From IMG/VR virus record IMGVR_UViG_3300031364_000004, positions 1-48,102 of that record: a stretch of 48,102 nucleotides of DNA; one strand, 5' to 3'. The position numbers and the translations under genes are program-made. Below are positions 7,787-14,727 of this stretch, piece after piece. The notes under the pieces were generated by a model. The model was not told the origin of the DNA and made no database searches. It saw only the letters and a list, made by a program, of their open reading frames with translations. The DNA is from a virus. Position 1 is the stretch's first letter. Each line of letters starts with the position of its first letter.

Positions 7787-8383
7787 TTAAAGATTGTTTC
7801 TTGCTTTTAAAAGCTTCATTCCATATTTCAGGATTTTTATTTTTATTTTAGCAGCAGCATGAGTAGCATAAGCAGCAGAAGCAGCATTATAAGCAGCAGC
7901 ATAAGCATCATAAGCAGCATAAGCAGCAGAAGCAGCATTATAAGTAGCATAAGCAGCAGAAGCAGCATTATAAGCAGCAGCATAAGCATCATAAGCAGCA
8001 TTAGCAGCAGCATAAGTAGCAGTATAAGTAGCATAAGCAGCATAAGCAGCATTATAAGCAGCGTGCCTGTTTTCTTCTGTATCATTTTTTACACATCTTT
8101 CGGCCGCTTCAATTGCTTTTCTTGGCCGATCATCATCAGGATATTCTTTTTCAAAAATATGCAGCACCTGTTTTGCTACATACACAGTATATTTTATTCG
8201 CTCAATCCTGCTAAAATATCTGGAAATCCCCCAATTGCAGTAATCAAATATAGTATCATCATTCGATGCAATTCCTTTTTCGAGTAGCTCGATCGGATCA
8301 CTTGTTTTTTGTTCCTTTACCCATTCAATGCTCCCTAAACATGCGCCAAATCTTTTAAGCCATTTTTCCGTTATCTTTTCCAT
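7787..8383 (-). CDS. Ala/Tyr-repeat protein, putative immunity protein-like
   Basis: The protein has 198 residues. The N-terminal 110 residues (WLKRFGACLGSIEWVKEQ, then FEKEYPDDDRPRKAIEAAER and TEENRHAAYNAA) match the pattern of a widespread phage/bacterial family annotated as putative immunity protein (Imm-5-like). The C-terminal about 80 residues are a low-complexity array of AAYNAASAAYA and AAYDAYAAAY units, expected to be a long helix. The family name does not establish a function. The repeat-coding DNA contains near-perfect duplications of about 70 bases, so length variation between isolates is likely. Confidence 0.65.
   Translation of the reverse strand: MEKITEKWLKRFGACLGSIEWVKEQKTSDPIELLEKGIASNDDTIFDYCNWGISRYFSRIERIKYTVYVAKQVLHIFEKEYPDDDRPRKAIEAAERCVKNDTEENRHAAYNAAYAAYATYTATYAAANAAYDAYAAAYNAASAAYATYNAASAAYAAYDAYAAAYNAASAAYATHAAAKIKIKILKYGMKLLKARNNL
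7855..8062. repeat. Trinucleotide-type repeat tract coding Ala/Tyr array
   Basis: The plus strand consists of GCAGCATAA- and GCAGAAGCAGCATTATAA-type units. A block beginning gcataagcagcagaagcagc near 7873 recurs with little change near 7946. All units are multiples of three, so expansions keep the frame of the gene on the minus strand. The parallel open frame on the plus strand is a by-product. Confidence 0.85.
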
Positions 8384-8401
8384 ATATCCTCCTTAAAGAT
8401 T

Positions 8402-8417
8402 GCCCGTCTTTCCGGGC
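8402..8417 (-). other. Hairpin between tRNA and next gene
   Basis: GCCCG-GAAAGA-CGGGC can form a 5-bp hairpin a few bases past the tRNA 3' end and just before the AAGGAGG ribosome site of the next gene. There is no U tract, so it is not a typical terminator. It may help tRNA processing or protect the downstream mRNA. Confidence 0.45.
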
Positions 8418-8419
8418 TT

Positions 8420-8490
8420 TGCCGGATGTGGTGATCGAACCCACTCCCTCAGATTTTCAGTCTGGTGCGCTACCATTACGCTAACCCGGC
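8420..8490 (-). tRNA. tRNA-Phe (GAA)
   Basis: The minus strand folds as a cloverleaf: acceptor GCCGGGT/ATCCGGC (one G-U), D-stem GCGT/GCGC with a 7-base loop, anticodon loop CTGAAAA giving GAA, a 4-base variable loop and T-loop TTCGATC. Two mismatches stand out: C27-A43 at the base of the anticodon stem and G53-A61 in the T-stem. No CCA is encoded; A73 follows. It is probably functional, but decay is possible. Confidence 0.75.
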
Positions 8491-8496
8491 AGATCT

Positions 8497-8742
8497 TTAA
8501 TCAGTGTTTTTCATATGCTTTTCTCTAATCATTTTTTTCTTTTCTGCTTTCGTTAATTTCATTTTTTGAACTTTTCTTAAATATTGCCCGTCCTTAATAT
8601 CATAATCAGCCTTCCCTGATCTTCGGACAAGATATATTTTTTTTCCGCATTCGGGACAGTTCCCGGAATATACACCAGTTTTAATTTTTAAATTGATCAA
8701 CTCAACTGAGTTTTTACATTTTGGGCATCTTGTCTGAATCAT
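8497..8742 (-). CDS. Small zinc-ribbon protein
   Basis: The protein has 81 residues. CPKC at residues 6-9 and CPEC at about 29-32, separated by a short beta segment, form a rubredoxin-type zinc ribbon; the tail is Lys-rich (KKMIREKHMKNTD). Such small proteins bind nucleic acid or act as adaptors. It lies just upstream of the tRNA. Confidence 0.7.
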   Translation of the reverse strand: MIQTRCPKCKNSVELINLKIKTGVYSGNCPECGKKIYLVRRSGKADYDIKDGQYLRKVQKMKLTKAEKKKMIREKHMKNTD

Positions 8743-8976
8743 TTAATTCTCCTTTTCGTCTTCAACATTTTTTTTTATGAATCTGCAATAGTCGGGATGA
8801 ACGGCCATTGCTTCTTCATTCTGTAATTCAGCTTCCGGTTCATGATTCATAACAAGAAAAATGCTGAACATATTCCAGGTTTTTAAACAGCCTGTTTCTT
8901 TTATTTTTCCCCTTTTATATTCAACTAATCTCCCGATATCGTCATTTGTTAAATTACTGATTACCAGTTTTTCCAT
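8743..8976 (-). CDS. Hypothetical protein
   Basis: This 77-residue protein starts MEKLVISNLTNDDIGRLVEY. It is a mixed alpha/beta acidic protein with a hydrophobic core (NMFSIFLVMN) too short and polar-flanked to be a membrane segment with confidence. It overlaps the upstream gene by 34 bases and abuts the downstream one. Function unknown. Confidence 0.65.
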   Translation of the reverse strand: MEKLVISNLTNDDIGRLVEYKRGKIKETGCLKTWNMFSIFLVMNHEPEAELQNEEAMAVHPDYCRFIKKNVEDEKEN

Positions 8977-9310
8977 TTTCTTCTTTCTCCTTTTGGATTA
9001 TATTAAGTGCTGTTAATTCTGCCACAGCTTTTACTTTTTTGTAAACATGTGGAATATCTTTCCACGACAATGCTATTTTTTCTTTTTTTACTTTTTTATA
9101 TTTTATAAGATATCTTCCATCGGTTACATATGCAGTCCACTGCCCGATATAATCAACCGGAATTTCACCATGCTTGAATTTCCAATCTTCCAGCATTCTG
9201 TATACTCTATCCCGTTTATCAAACATGTATTCAAGTTTTTCAAGCTCAATATTATAGACTGTTTTAAACTCTTTGGTTTTCTTGATTTTCCTTAATTCTC
9301 GTTTTTTCAT
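8954..9310 (-). CDS. Basic hypothetical protein
   Basis: This 118-residue basic protein begins MKKRELRKIKKTKEFKTVYN. I chose the ATG at 9310, 5 bases after GGAGG, over the ATG at 9322 because the latter lies inside the TATAAT of a putative promoter. Later segments include WTAYVTDGRYLIKYKKVKKE. The charge suggests nucleic-acid contact. No family recognised. Confidence 0.65.
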   Translation of the reverse strand: MKKRELRKIKKTKEFKTVYNIELEKLEYMFDKRDRVYRMLEDWKFKHGEIPVDYIGQWTAYVTDGRYLIKYKKVKKEKIALSWKDIPHVYKKVKAVAELTALNIIQKEKEENGKTGNQ

Positions 9311-9320
9311 GAGTACCTCC

Positions 9321-9349
9321 ATTATACACTATTTTTATGATTTTTGAAA
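9321..9349 (-). promoter_or_regulatory. Putative promoter, TTTCAA-17-TATAAT
   Basis: The -10 TATAAT (9321-9326) overlaps the stop codon of the 43-residue membrane protein. A 17-base spacer and TTTCAA at 9344-9349 complete it. The stretch AAAAATAGTGTATAAT is nearly identical to that at 17306-17321. The expected start, near 9314, leaves only about 4 bases before the ATG at 9310. Confidence 0.5.
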
Positions 9350-9453
9350 GAATTAATTATATGGATCAGCACAAATATTAGAATTGATACCATGCCGAAA
9401 AAAAGAATATACATCAAAAACGGAATAATAAAAATCTTGATTAAAAATATCAT
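9322..9453 (-). CDS. Small membrane protein
   Basis: A 43-residue protein starts with an ATGA overlap on the upstream stop. Residues 2-33 are almost wholly hydrophobic (MIFLIKIFIIPFLMYILFFG onward), forming one long or two short membrane helices; the tail is SFKNHKNSV. It ends inside the promoter at 9321-9349. It is the last of three membrane proteins around the C39-type peptidase. Confidence 0.6.
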   Translation of the reverse strand: MIFLIKIFIIPFLMYILFFGMVSILIFVLIHIINSFKNHKNSV

Positions 9454-9917
9454 TCCAGTATCCCTGTATAATTTATTTTCGCAGCTGTTGAAATCCTGCT
9501 ATTCGTTATCATTTCTTCCTGCCTTCGGATTATCGCCAGTAATTTAGATTTTCGGGAATTGAAATCAACTGCTTTATCTTCTTCATATTTTAGCCGCCTT
9601 TTAAGGTCTTCAATAATTTTTCTGGTTTCTGCATCGATACGATTAAACCAGTTCTTTTTTTCAATTCTCCTGCCCCATAAATAACCAAGCAATAAAATTA
9701 CCATCCCTTCCGGCAGCAATACCCAGAATGTCACAATCAAAAAAGTATCACGCAAAGTATTCTGTTTAAACTGTGATATATCGGTTGCAGAAATTTGCAG
9801 CGGATTACAGATAATAAAAAATCCTATAATCCCGAAAATAATTCCGAATCCACATGAAACAACAATTATTGAAATTATTGTTTTTCTTTTTTCTCGTACT
9901 CTTTCCAGATCTGTCAT
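9450..9917 (-). CDS. Two-helix membrane protein with coiled coil
   Basis: The protein has 155 residues. A basic N-terminus (RVREKRK) leads into a hydrophobic helix at about residues 13-36, a 30-residue polar loop, a second helix at about 62-82, then a charged coiled-coil-like region RRLKYEEDKAVDFNSRKSKL. It lies between a cysteine peptidase gene and a 43-residue membrane protein. Holin or membrane-anchor roles are possible; nothing in the sequence proves either. Confidence 0.65.
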   Translation of the reverse strand: MTDLERVREKRKTIISIIVVSCGFGIIFGIIGFFIICNPLQISATDISQFKQNTLRDTFLIVTFWVLLPEGMVILLLGYLWGRRIEKKNWFNRIDAETRKIIEDLKRRLKYEEDKAVDFNSRKSKLLAIIRRQEEMITNSRISTAAKINYTGILE

Positions 9918-9926
9918 AATTCCCCC

Positions 9927-10532
9927 TTATTTTCTGAAAACAATTGCCCATTTATGAATGTTAAGTTCAAATTCTTCTTTGGTGATTTCTTCATGCCATC
10001 CACCATGTTTTAAATAAATACTTTCTGAGTTAGGATCACTCGTTAAGATAATATCTTTTTTATTATCATAAGCAATTGCTGCAACATAATGACCAGGTTT
10101 TTTCTTACAGATTAAAGCTCCATTGCCTTTAAATATTTCAGCCGTCAATGATTCCCAGGTCCATTCTGAATATACAGCTATTCCATATTTAAACATCATA
10201 GCAAATAATGTTTTATAATTTCTCATTACCCGGTTATCAAAAGTATTTCCGCCTGAAAATATATGATCATTTTTAGGATCATTCATAAACATTGCCAGAT
10301 AATCATCAAGCTGTATTCCCAATCCGAGAACATCCGGATAATCTTTTTCTATTATAAATCCCATTCCTTCAATAATAGTACAAAATGCTGATATGCCGCA
10401 CATTTCCAGCCAGTTGTATTTTGTGAGAATATTATTTTCGGAAAGCACTTTTTTTATCATATTGTCAGATGCATTTTTATTTTGACTGTACCTGATGTTT
10501 TTATTATTCCAATGTAAAATTCCGTTTATCAT
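9927..10532 (-). CDS. C39-like cysteine peptidase
   Basis: The protein has 201 residues. LEMCGISAFC places the nucleophile at Cys45, GHYVAAIAYDNKKD gives the His near residue 149, and TSDPNS the Asp about 16 residues later, the order of papain-like C39 (Peptidase_C39_2) domains. There is no signal peptide. C39-type domains occur in some phage endolysins and in protein-processing peptidases. It is flanked by three small membrane proteins, and no other endolysin was recognised in the genome, so it is a candidate lysin; distance from the late lysis region argues for caution. Confidence 0.7.
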   Translation of the reverse strand: MINGILHWNNKNIRYSQNKNASDNMIKKVLSENNILTKYNWLEMCGISAFCTIIEGMGFIIEKDYPDVLGLGIQLDDYLAMFMNDPKNDHIFSGGNTFDNRVMRNYKTLFAMMFKYGIAVYSEWTWESLTAEIFKGNGALICKKKPGHYVAAIAYDNKKDIILTSDPNSESIYLKHGGWHEEITKEEFELNIHKWAIVFRK

Positions 10533-10533
10533 C

Positions 10534-10602
10534 TTATCCCCTCCTTACCCAGCCAATAAAAATAAAGCTCATAATAATAAATATTATCGCAACAACTTTC
10601 AT
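10534..10602 (-). CDS. 22-residue membrane microprotein
   Basis: The reading frame MKVVAIIFIIMSFIFIGWV plus RRG starts with an ATGA overlap on the RuvC-like gene and has GGGGGTACAT before it. It is a single hydrophobic helix with two terminal arginines. Its stop lies just before the peptidase gene. Its size makes the call tentative, but start coupling and composition support it. Confidence 0.55.
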   Translation of the reverse strand: MKVVAIIFIIMSFIFIGWVRRG

Positions 10603-11135
10603 ATGTACCCCCTATATATTTTCCTTAATTGATCTTTTATTTTTATATCGGTTTCGGATAATGATTTTGTTTTCTTTGAAATATTTACTAATGCTCTATA
10701 CATCATATACGCATCAGCTTCATCAGTTGTATCAAATTCCATATTAAATTTCTGATATACTTCATCAAGATATTTTCTGATCAATGATTTCTTTGATTCG
10801 ATTCTGCAATAATGTTTCCATGTTTGTATAGGCATGGTTATAATTGGAATATCATGTAATGTCAACGTTAATCTAATTACACCGATCACCTCACCCATAA
10901 ATAGCATTGAGTTTCTTTTTTTTAGATTTACACCATAGCCTTCAATTATTGCGAAATTTATTTCTTCGCCATCAGCATATAACTCATTTACCATCACATT
11001 TAACATATCATGTATATTTACAAGCGCATATTCATCGGCTAATGGTTTTCTGTTTTTTATACAGAATGATTTTTCCAATGTTGTCGATTTATAAAAAATT
11101 CCTGTGCGGTATTTGCCCGGATCAATTGATATCAT
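10599..11135 (-). CDS. RuvC-like Holliday junction resolvase
   Basis: The protein has 178 residues with an RNase H-like fold. MISIDPGKYRTGIFY supplies the first catalytic Asp (residue 5), FAIIEGYGV the Glu near 66, and DTTDEADAYMMY the C-terminal acidic pair near 145. RuvC-type enzymes cut four-way DNA junctions; in phages they debranch replicated DNA before packaging. It has a GGGGAATAA ribosome site and its own putative promoter at 11195-11223. Confidence 0.85.
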   Translation of the reverse strand: MISIDPGKYRTGIFYKSTTLEKSFCIKNRKPLADEYALVNIHDMLNVMVNELYADGEEINFAIIEGYGVNLKKRNSMLFMGEVIGVIRLTLTLHDIPIITMPIQTWKHYCRIESKKSLIRKYLDEVYQKFNMEFDTTDEADAYMMYRALVNISKKTKSLSETDIKIKDQLRKIYRGYI

Positions 11136-11194
11136 TTATTCCCCTTTAATCACAGCCATTATTTCCGATTATATCGGCCTGCCTGTTAGCTAAT

Positions 11195-11223
11195 ATTATA
11201 TCACATTTTAATTGCTTTTTGTT
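11195..11223 (-). promoter_or_regulatory. Putative promoter with hairpin leader
   Basis: TATAAT is at 11195-11200 with a weak -35 (AACAAA) 17 bases upstream. The leader contains CCGAT-ATA-ATCGG, a 5-bp hairpin at about 11167-11179, before the RuvC-like gene. It could boost expression of resolvase and the peptidase/membrane set. Confidence 0.4.
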
Positions 11224-11638
11224 ACCTTTGGTTTTCGTTTTTAGGCTCAGAATGATTACCACATTCCGTCTTATAATAGTCGATTAGCTTATCGTCAATA
11301 TCCGCTTCTGTTAATTTTGCTTCCTTCCAGTGGTTACAACTATAGTCTTTACTGCCACAGTGATAACAGTATTCAGATATTAGATGGTATCGCTGTTCGT
11401 CTGTTAGATCATCGAGTTGTTCTTTTATGGTCTTCTCAGGCTGTCGGGTGTTCCACGCTTTGATTGATATTTCTTCAAGCCATTCCATAGTATGTCTTAA
11501 GGCTTTATTTGTAAGACTTATTCTACAGTTGTTACATTTAATTACTATTTTTCTCGTTGCTGTCATTTCGTTTCCGTATTTGAATAATTCTATTGTATCT
11601 GATCCGCAAAATGGACATGGTAAAAATTCATCGTTCAT
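11222..11638 (-). CDS. Lar-like restriction-alleviation zinc protein
   Basis: The protein has 138 residues. The N-terminus LPCPFCGSDTIEL, then IKCNNCRISL and IKAWNTRQP match the Lar/Rac-prophage zinc-ribbon family. A second cluster, YCYHCGSKDYSC, follows. Named relatives are linked with relief from type I restriction, but most phage members are untested. It overlaps the YopX-like gene by 4 bases. Confidence 0.75.
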   Translation of the reverse strand: MNDEFLPCPFCGSDTIELFKYGNEMTATRKIVIKCNNCRISLTNKALRHTMEWLEEISIKAWNTRQPEKTIKEQLDDLTDEQRYHLISEYCYHCGSKDYSCNHWKEAKLTEADIDDKLIDYYKTECGNHSEPKNENQR

Positions 11639-12039
11639 ATTCCCTCCAATAATAATTCGGGGTTTTCATGAATAGTGTCAATAACAATACAGTAACCAAT
11701 TATATTATATAATTCAGAATATATATCAAACGCGTCGTTTTCTATATACCAGGCTCCCCTATCAGTTTCCCAGATAACTTTACATATGCCATCTTCCATT
11801 CCCGGCGCATTTAAAAATTCCAGAATATCCCCCTCAAATATTTCTGCGATAGTTTCGTCTTTTAGTCCGGTAAACTTTCCTCTATACTCAAACTTTCCTT
11901 TTCTAAAAGTTTTTGATATAAGTTCGTTCAGTGTGTAAATCTGTGTTATTCCGCGGTCTTTGTCATATAGTCTGTATTTTTCAGTACTAAATGTAGGGTT
12001 TTCCTTTTTATCCCAAGCCCTAAACTTTAGTTCTCTCAT
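11635..12039 (-). CDS. YopX-family protein
   Basis: The protein has 134 residues. RELKFRAWDKKE at the start, YRGKFTGLKDETIAEIFEGD and the small beta domain KVIWETDRGAWYIE are the signature of YopX proteins, common phage and plasmid proteins of unknown function. Length and start are typical. Confidence 0.9.
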   Translation of the reverse strand: MRELKFRAWDKKENPTFSTEKYRLYDKDRGITQIYTLNELISKTFRKGKFEYRGKFTGLKDETIAEIFEGDILEFLNAPGMEDGICKVIWETDRGAWYIENDAFDIYSELYNIIGYCIVIDTIHENPELLLEGI

Positions 12040-12043
12040 TTCC

Positions 12044-12520
12044 TCACCTCCTATCTATACTCTCGGTTTCCAGCTTTTTTATTCTGTCTGTAAGTTCCTT
12101 TATTTTATCAAGTGCAAGCTGTATACCATCACAGTTGTTATTGACTGCTATTTGCACTCTTCCTAGGTCGTCGTCACAAACAATTGGGCGGCTTGTTAAA
12201 AATGGTAGTCTTTCCCACTCTGTCGGGGACCGGGTTTCTTCCTGCTTTGGCTCTATTCCGCTTCCATTACAATGATTACATATCTGCGGTTCTGCATCAG
12301 GAAAAACGGTGTCATTTGTTGTCGGTTCAAAAACAATCTGACCATGACATTTAGAACAGACCTGTTCTTCCTGCTCTGGCTGATAGCCTTTGCAGTTGTG
12401 CATATAGGTTTTTATAATTAATGCACAATGTGTATCCTTATTTGTATTTGTGTTATATGCGGGACACTCTTCATTCTGACACGGCTTGTTGTCTCTTTCG
12501 GTTGGTATGTATTTGTTCAT
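12044..12520 (-). CDS. Zinc-finger protein with DnaJ-type knuckles
   Basis: The protein has 158 residues from the ATG at 12520, chosen because GAGGAGAAAAT precedes it. Cys-rich segments PCQNEECPAY, VCSKCHGQIV and ICNHCNGSGI occur; the last two resemble the CxxCxGxG knuckles of DnaJ. The C-terminus is a coiled coil (LALDKIKELTDRIKKLE). It lies beside other zinc proteins. Function unknown. Confidence 0.65.
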   Translation of the reverse strand: MNKYIPTERDNKPCQNEECPAYNTNTNKDTHCALIIKTYMHNCKGYQPEQEEQVCSKCHGQIVFEPTTNDTVFPDAEPQICNHCNGSGIEPKQEETRSPTEWERLPFLTSRPIVCDDDLGRVQIAVNNNCDGIQLALDKIKELTDRIKKLETESIDRR

Positions 12521-12533
12521 ATTTTCTCCTCTA

Positions 12534-12746
12534 TCAAACGTGCGTCCATCCACAAAATGGACATGGAGTGTTCATTTTATAAAAAAGACTTTTCTTGCAA
12601 ATCATACGTGTTCTTTCCTCACGCTCTAAAAGCGTTAAGATTCTCTTTCTTAATTCTATGGGGCGATATCCATATTTAGGATATTTTTTATCACCCATTA
12701 ATATTCTAAATGTTTCATTTTCATATTCTTCTGCCGTTTCACTCAT
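12534..12746 (-). CDS. Small protein with C-terminal CPFCG
   Basis: This 70-residue protein starts MSETAEEYENETFRILMGDK and ends CPFCGWTHV. The terminal CPFCG is the first half of a Lar-like zinc ribbon, as though the gene were a truncated or split relative. The ATG overlaps the upstream stop by 4 bases. Confidence 0.6.
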   Translation of the reverse strand: MSETAEEYENETFRILMGDKKYPKYGYRPIELRKRILTLLEREERTRMICKKSLFYKMNTPCPFCGWTHV

Positions 12747-12925
12747 TCCTCTTTCTCCTTTGGCTTGTCCTTGAGGCGACAGGAAGTGAATAGTTCTGTG
12801 GTATTAGCAAATCTGTAATCATACATGCAACTAAACTCACCAGGCATATTTGTTACTCTGATATACGGGCAAATACCATTTCTTGTGTTTGCTTTCATGC
12901 AGCTTTCAACTTCGATTATTTTCAT
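12743..12925 (-). CDS. Cys-containing small protein
   Basis: This 60-residue protein begins MKIIEVESCMKANTRNGICP. A longer open frame exists upstream but overlaps the PAPS-reductase-like gene entirely, so I use the ATG at 12925, which follows GGGCGGCGAAGT. Cysteines at about 9, 19, 34 and 49 could bind a metal. The tail is Lys/Glu-rich. Family unknown. Confidence 0.65.
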   Translation of the reverse strand: MKIIEVESCMKANTRNGICPYIRVTNMPGEFSCMYDYRFANTTELFTSCRLKDKPKEKEE

Positions 12926-13664
12926 ACTTCGCCGCCCTTTTTTTTTCCGAAAACAATTCCAATTGCGTATCATATTCTTTATAAATTCGGGTATAATCTT
13001 CAATTCTGGTATAATCCATACGAAAGCTATTCCATGATTTATTTTGCATTTCCTCAAGTCTTTTCCATAATTTAGGAAAATAAAGATATAGTTTGTGGAG
13101 TTCTGAGTCTTTTTGCAGCGGACAACACCAGCAAGATACACGCTTAAAATGTTGATATAACCCTAACCAATTAAAGCCCCTTTCATAACAAAATGCCAGC
13201 GCCTCAGATTCTGTCATATCAATATCTATCAGCGGGAATTTAATATTTATTCCGCTGTTAATTTTTCTTTGAAGATTTTTGCTACCTGTTCTTTTAAGTT
13301 CATCGCTTGCAAATCCTATATATACCGTGTCACCTTTTGAGCTATATTTATCAAGAGCATTTGCTTTTTCTCTTGTACACCACCGACGCGTTGGTGATGG
13401 AAAGCCAAATGCTTTTTTCCCTTTATTTGGCCCTCTTGTGATAATGTGTTCAAACGCCAAATAATCAAAACTTTTGCGTGATGTTACTCTTGTAATTTTC
13501 ATTCCGATATATTTTTCAACCGACTTAATGTGATCATACATTTGCGGAAATTCCCATGTTTCTGCATCAAACCAAAGTATTTTATCAATCTCCATTTTGT
13601 TTTCTACCATATATATCAGCATGGCGGTAGAATCTTTCCCTCCAGAAAAATTAACAATTTTCAT
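12906..13664 (-). CDS. PAPS reductase-like PP-loop protein
   Basis: The protein has 252 residues. MKIVNFSGGKDSTAMLIYMV is the pyrophosphate-binding PP-loop (SGGKDST) of adenine nucleotide alpha hydrolases. RRWCTREKANAL and CWCCPLQKDSEL resemble the Cys motifs of PAPS-reductase/DndC-type proteins. These occur often in phages, in most cases with unknown substrates; DndC relatives act in DNA phosphorothioation but no other dnd gene is here. It overlaps the next gene by 20 bases. Confidence 0.82.
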   Translation of the reverse strand: MKIVNFSGGKDSTAMLIYMVENKMEIDKILWFDAETWEFPQMYDHIKSVEKYIGMKITRVTSRKSFDYLAFEHIITRGPNKGKKAFGFPSPTRRWCTREKANALDKYSSKGDTVYIGFASDELKRTGSKNLQRKINSGINIKFPLIDIDMTESEALAFCYERGFNWLGLYQHFKRVSCWCCPLQKDSELHKLYLYFPKLWKRLEEMQNKSWNSFRMDYTRIEDYTRIYKEYDTQLELFSEKKRAAKYENNRS

Positions 13665-13677
13665 ACTTCACCACCTT

Positions 13678-14001
13678 TTATCTTGATACTCTTATTTCAG
13701 CATCTGGATATTCTTTACAAACCTCAAGTACAGTCTCAAGCCATGGAATAAAATGTTCATATAAACCCCATCCGTTAGGAGAATCAAATTGTTTATAATA
13801 CTCGGGTCTTGCTTTCATATTATTTAATCCTTTCTCAAGTATATCGATAATATCAGATGCACTTTTATAACCATTCTCATCCGGCCTCCATAGTATGTTA
13901 TATATTCCAGCTTCGTTAGCCATTTTTCCTAAATTATGTGTTATATTTACTGACAAGACCTCGGTTGGCCTTATAGCTATTAAATCAAACCAAAGACTCA
14001 T
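13678..14001 (-). CDS. Hypothetical protein
   Basis: The protein has 107 residues and starts MSLWFDLIAIRPTEVLSVNI with an ATGA overlap on a tiny upstream frame. It includes THNLGKMANEAGIYNILWRP and PNGWGLYEHFIPWLETVLEV, a pattern I associate with small conserved phage proteins of unknown function that report nothing about activity. The ribosome site is AAGGGCGGTGAAGT. Confidence 0.7.
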   Translation of the reverse strand: MSLWFDLIAIRPTEVLSVNITHNLGKMANEAGIYNILWRPDENGYKSASDIIDILEKGLNNMKARPEYYKQFDSPNGWGLYEHFIPWLETVLEVCKEYPDAEIRVSR

Positions 14002-14048
14002 ACTTCACCGCCCTTGATAAACTGGCTTTTTGTTAGGTCTATTTTCAT
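13998..14048 (-). CDS. 16-residue coupling mini-frame
   Basis: The reading frame MKIDLTKSQFIKGGEV joins its neighbours by ATGA at both ends. Its last codons contain the GGGCGGTGAAGT ribosome site of the next gene. It may only keep ribosomes engaged between two genes, or it may be a remnant of a repeated gene start. Confidence 0.4.
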   Translation of the reverse strand: MKIDLTKSQFIKGGEV

Positions 14049-14398
14049 TCTGTTTCCTCCAGTGTTTTTATAATTTCATTCCATGGCAGGCCAAGGATTT
14101 TTTCTATGAGTTCAATGTCTTTTCCACACCAAGACTGCTTTAATCTTCTTAATTCTGCATTACTAACTACTACAAAATCATATGCTATTGTTTGACATCT
14201 TGTTTTTACATTTTTAATCAGCCGTTCCAGAAGTTCCCGGCGTTCTTTTTCACGCTCAATGATATCAACTGATTCCACTGCTGATTCAATCAGCCATCCA
14301 TGTATATTTCTTGCACAAGACATTATCTTTTCTCTCGTAGAATTATTGATATCACATAGCTCGCCAAGTTGCCTGTCGATTAGTTGTTTAGGGGTCAT
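14045..14398 (-). CDS. Hypothetical helical protein
   Basis: This 117-residue protein begins MTPKQLIDRQLGELCDINNS. It is charged and helical (VESVDIIEREKERRELLERL), with no recognised motif. It overlaps the upstream gene by 4 bases and shares the GGACGGTGAAGC-type ribosome site. Confidence 0.65.
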   Translation of the reverse strand: MTPKQLIDRQLGELCDINNSTREKIMSCARNIHGWLIESAVESVDIIEREKERRELLERLIKNVKTRCQTIAYDFVVVSNAELRRLKQSWCGKDIELIEKILGLPWNEIIKTLEETE

Positions 14399-14727
14399 GC
14401 TTCACCGTCCAGTAGCCACTGATACAGTTCTTTGGCGGACGAGAACATTTTGAAGCTGTAAAAAAGCGAACGGCATTCGGGGGAACAAGCCCAGTACTGT
14501 TCCATATCTCCTTTATATGCCCAAGTATCTGTAGGATTGATGGCAAGACCCTTTGCTGGCCCTCTAAAACTTATTAAATACCTTTTACCCTCTGCTTCCA
14601 TGCCCCAATAGCTCGACCGTTCGTATGCTTCTTCATAACTGTCCGGCCACGGTTTTTCATTTTTTAACCGTTCGATTTCCTTTCCGAGTTCTTCATATTC
14701 CTTTTCAAGTTCTTTTAAATCTTTCAT
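14395..14727 (-). CDS. Hypothetical protein with N-terminal coiled coil
   Basis: This 110-residue protein has a coiled-coil start (LKELEKEYEELGKEIERLKN) and then a compact aromatic-rich domain (SSYWGMEAEGKRYLISFRGP). Two Cys occur in WACSPECRSL. It overlaps genes on both sides by 4 bases. Function unknown. Confidence 0.65.
   Translation of the reverse strand: MKDLKELEKEYEELGKEIERLKNEKPWPDSYEEAYERSSYWGMEAEGKRYLISFRGPAKGLAINPTDTWAYKGDMEQYWACSPECRSLFYSFKMFSSAKELYQWLLDGEA

Noticed and set aside
7855-8062. CRISPR-like array
   Set aside because: Units are short, irregular and multiples of three within a coding gene; no constant repeat/unique spacer pattern.
7859-8287. Long plus-strand frame rich in Ser-Ile repeats
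   Set aside because: It mirrors the Ala/Tyr repeat gene on the minus strand and has no ribosome site.
12743-13141. Longer 132-codon version of the gene ending at 12743
   Set aside because: It lies across the PAPS-reductase-like gene; the internal ATG at 12925 has the shared ribosome site.
12906-13664. PAPS reductase-like gene as sulfate-donor partner of the sulfotransferase-like gene
   Set aside because: They are far apart in different operons, and PAPS reductases consume rather than make the donor; no functional link can be claimed.
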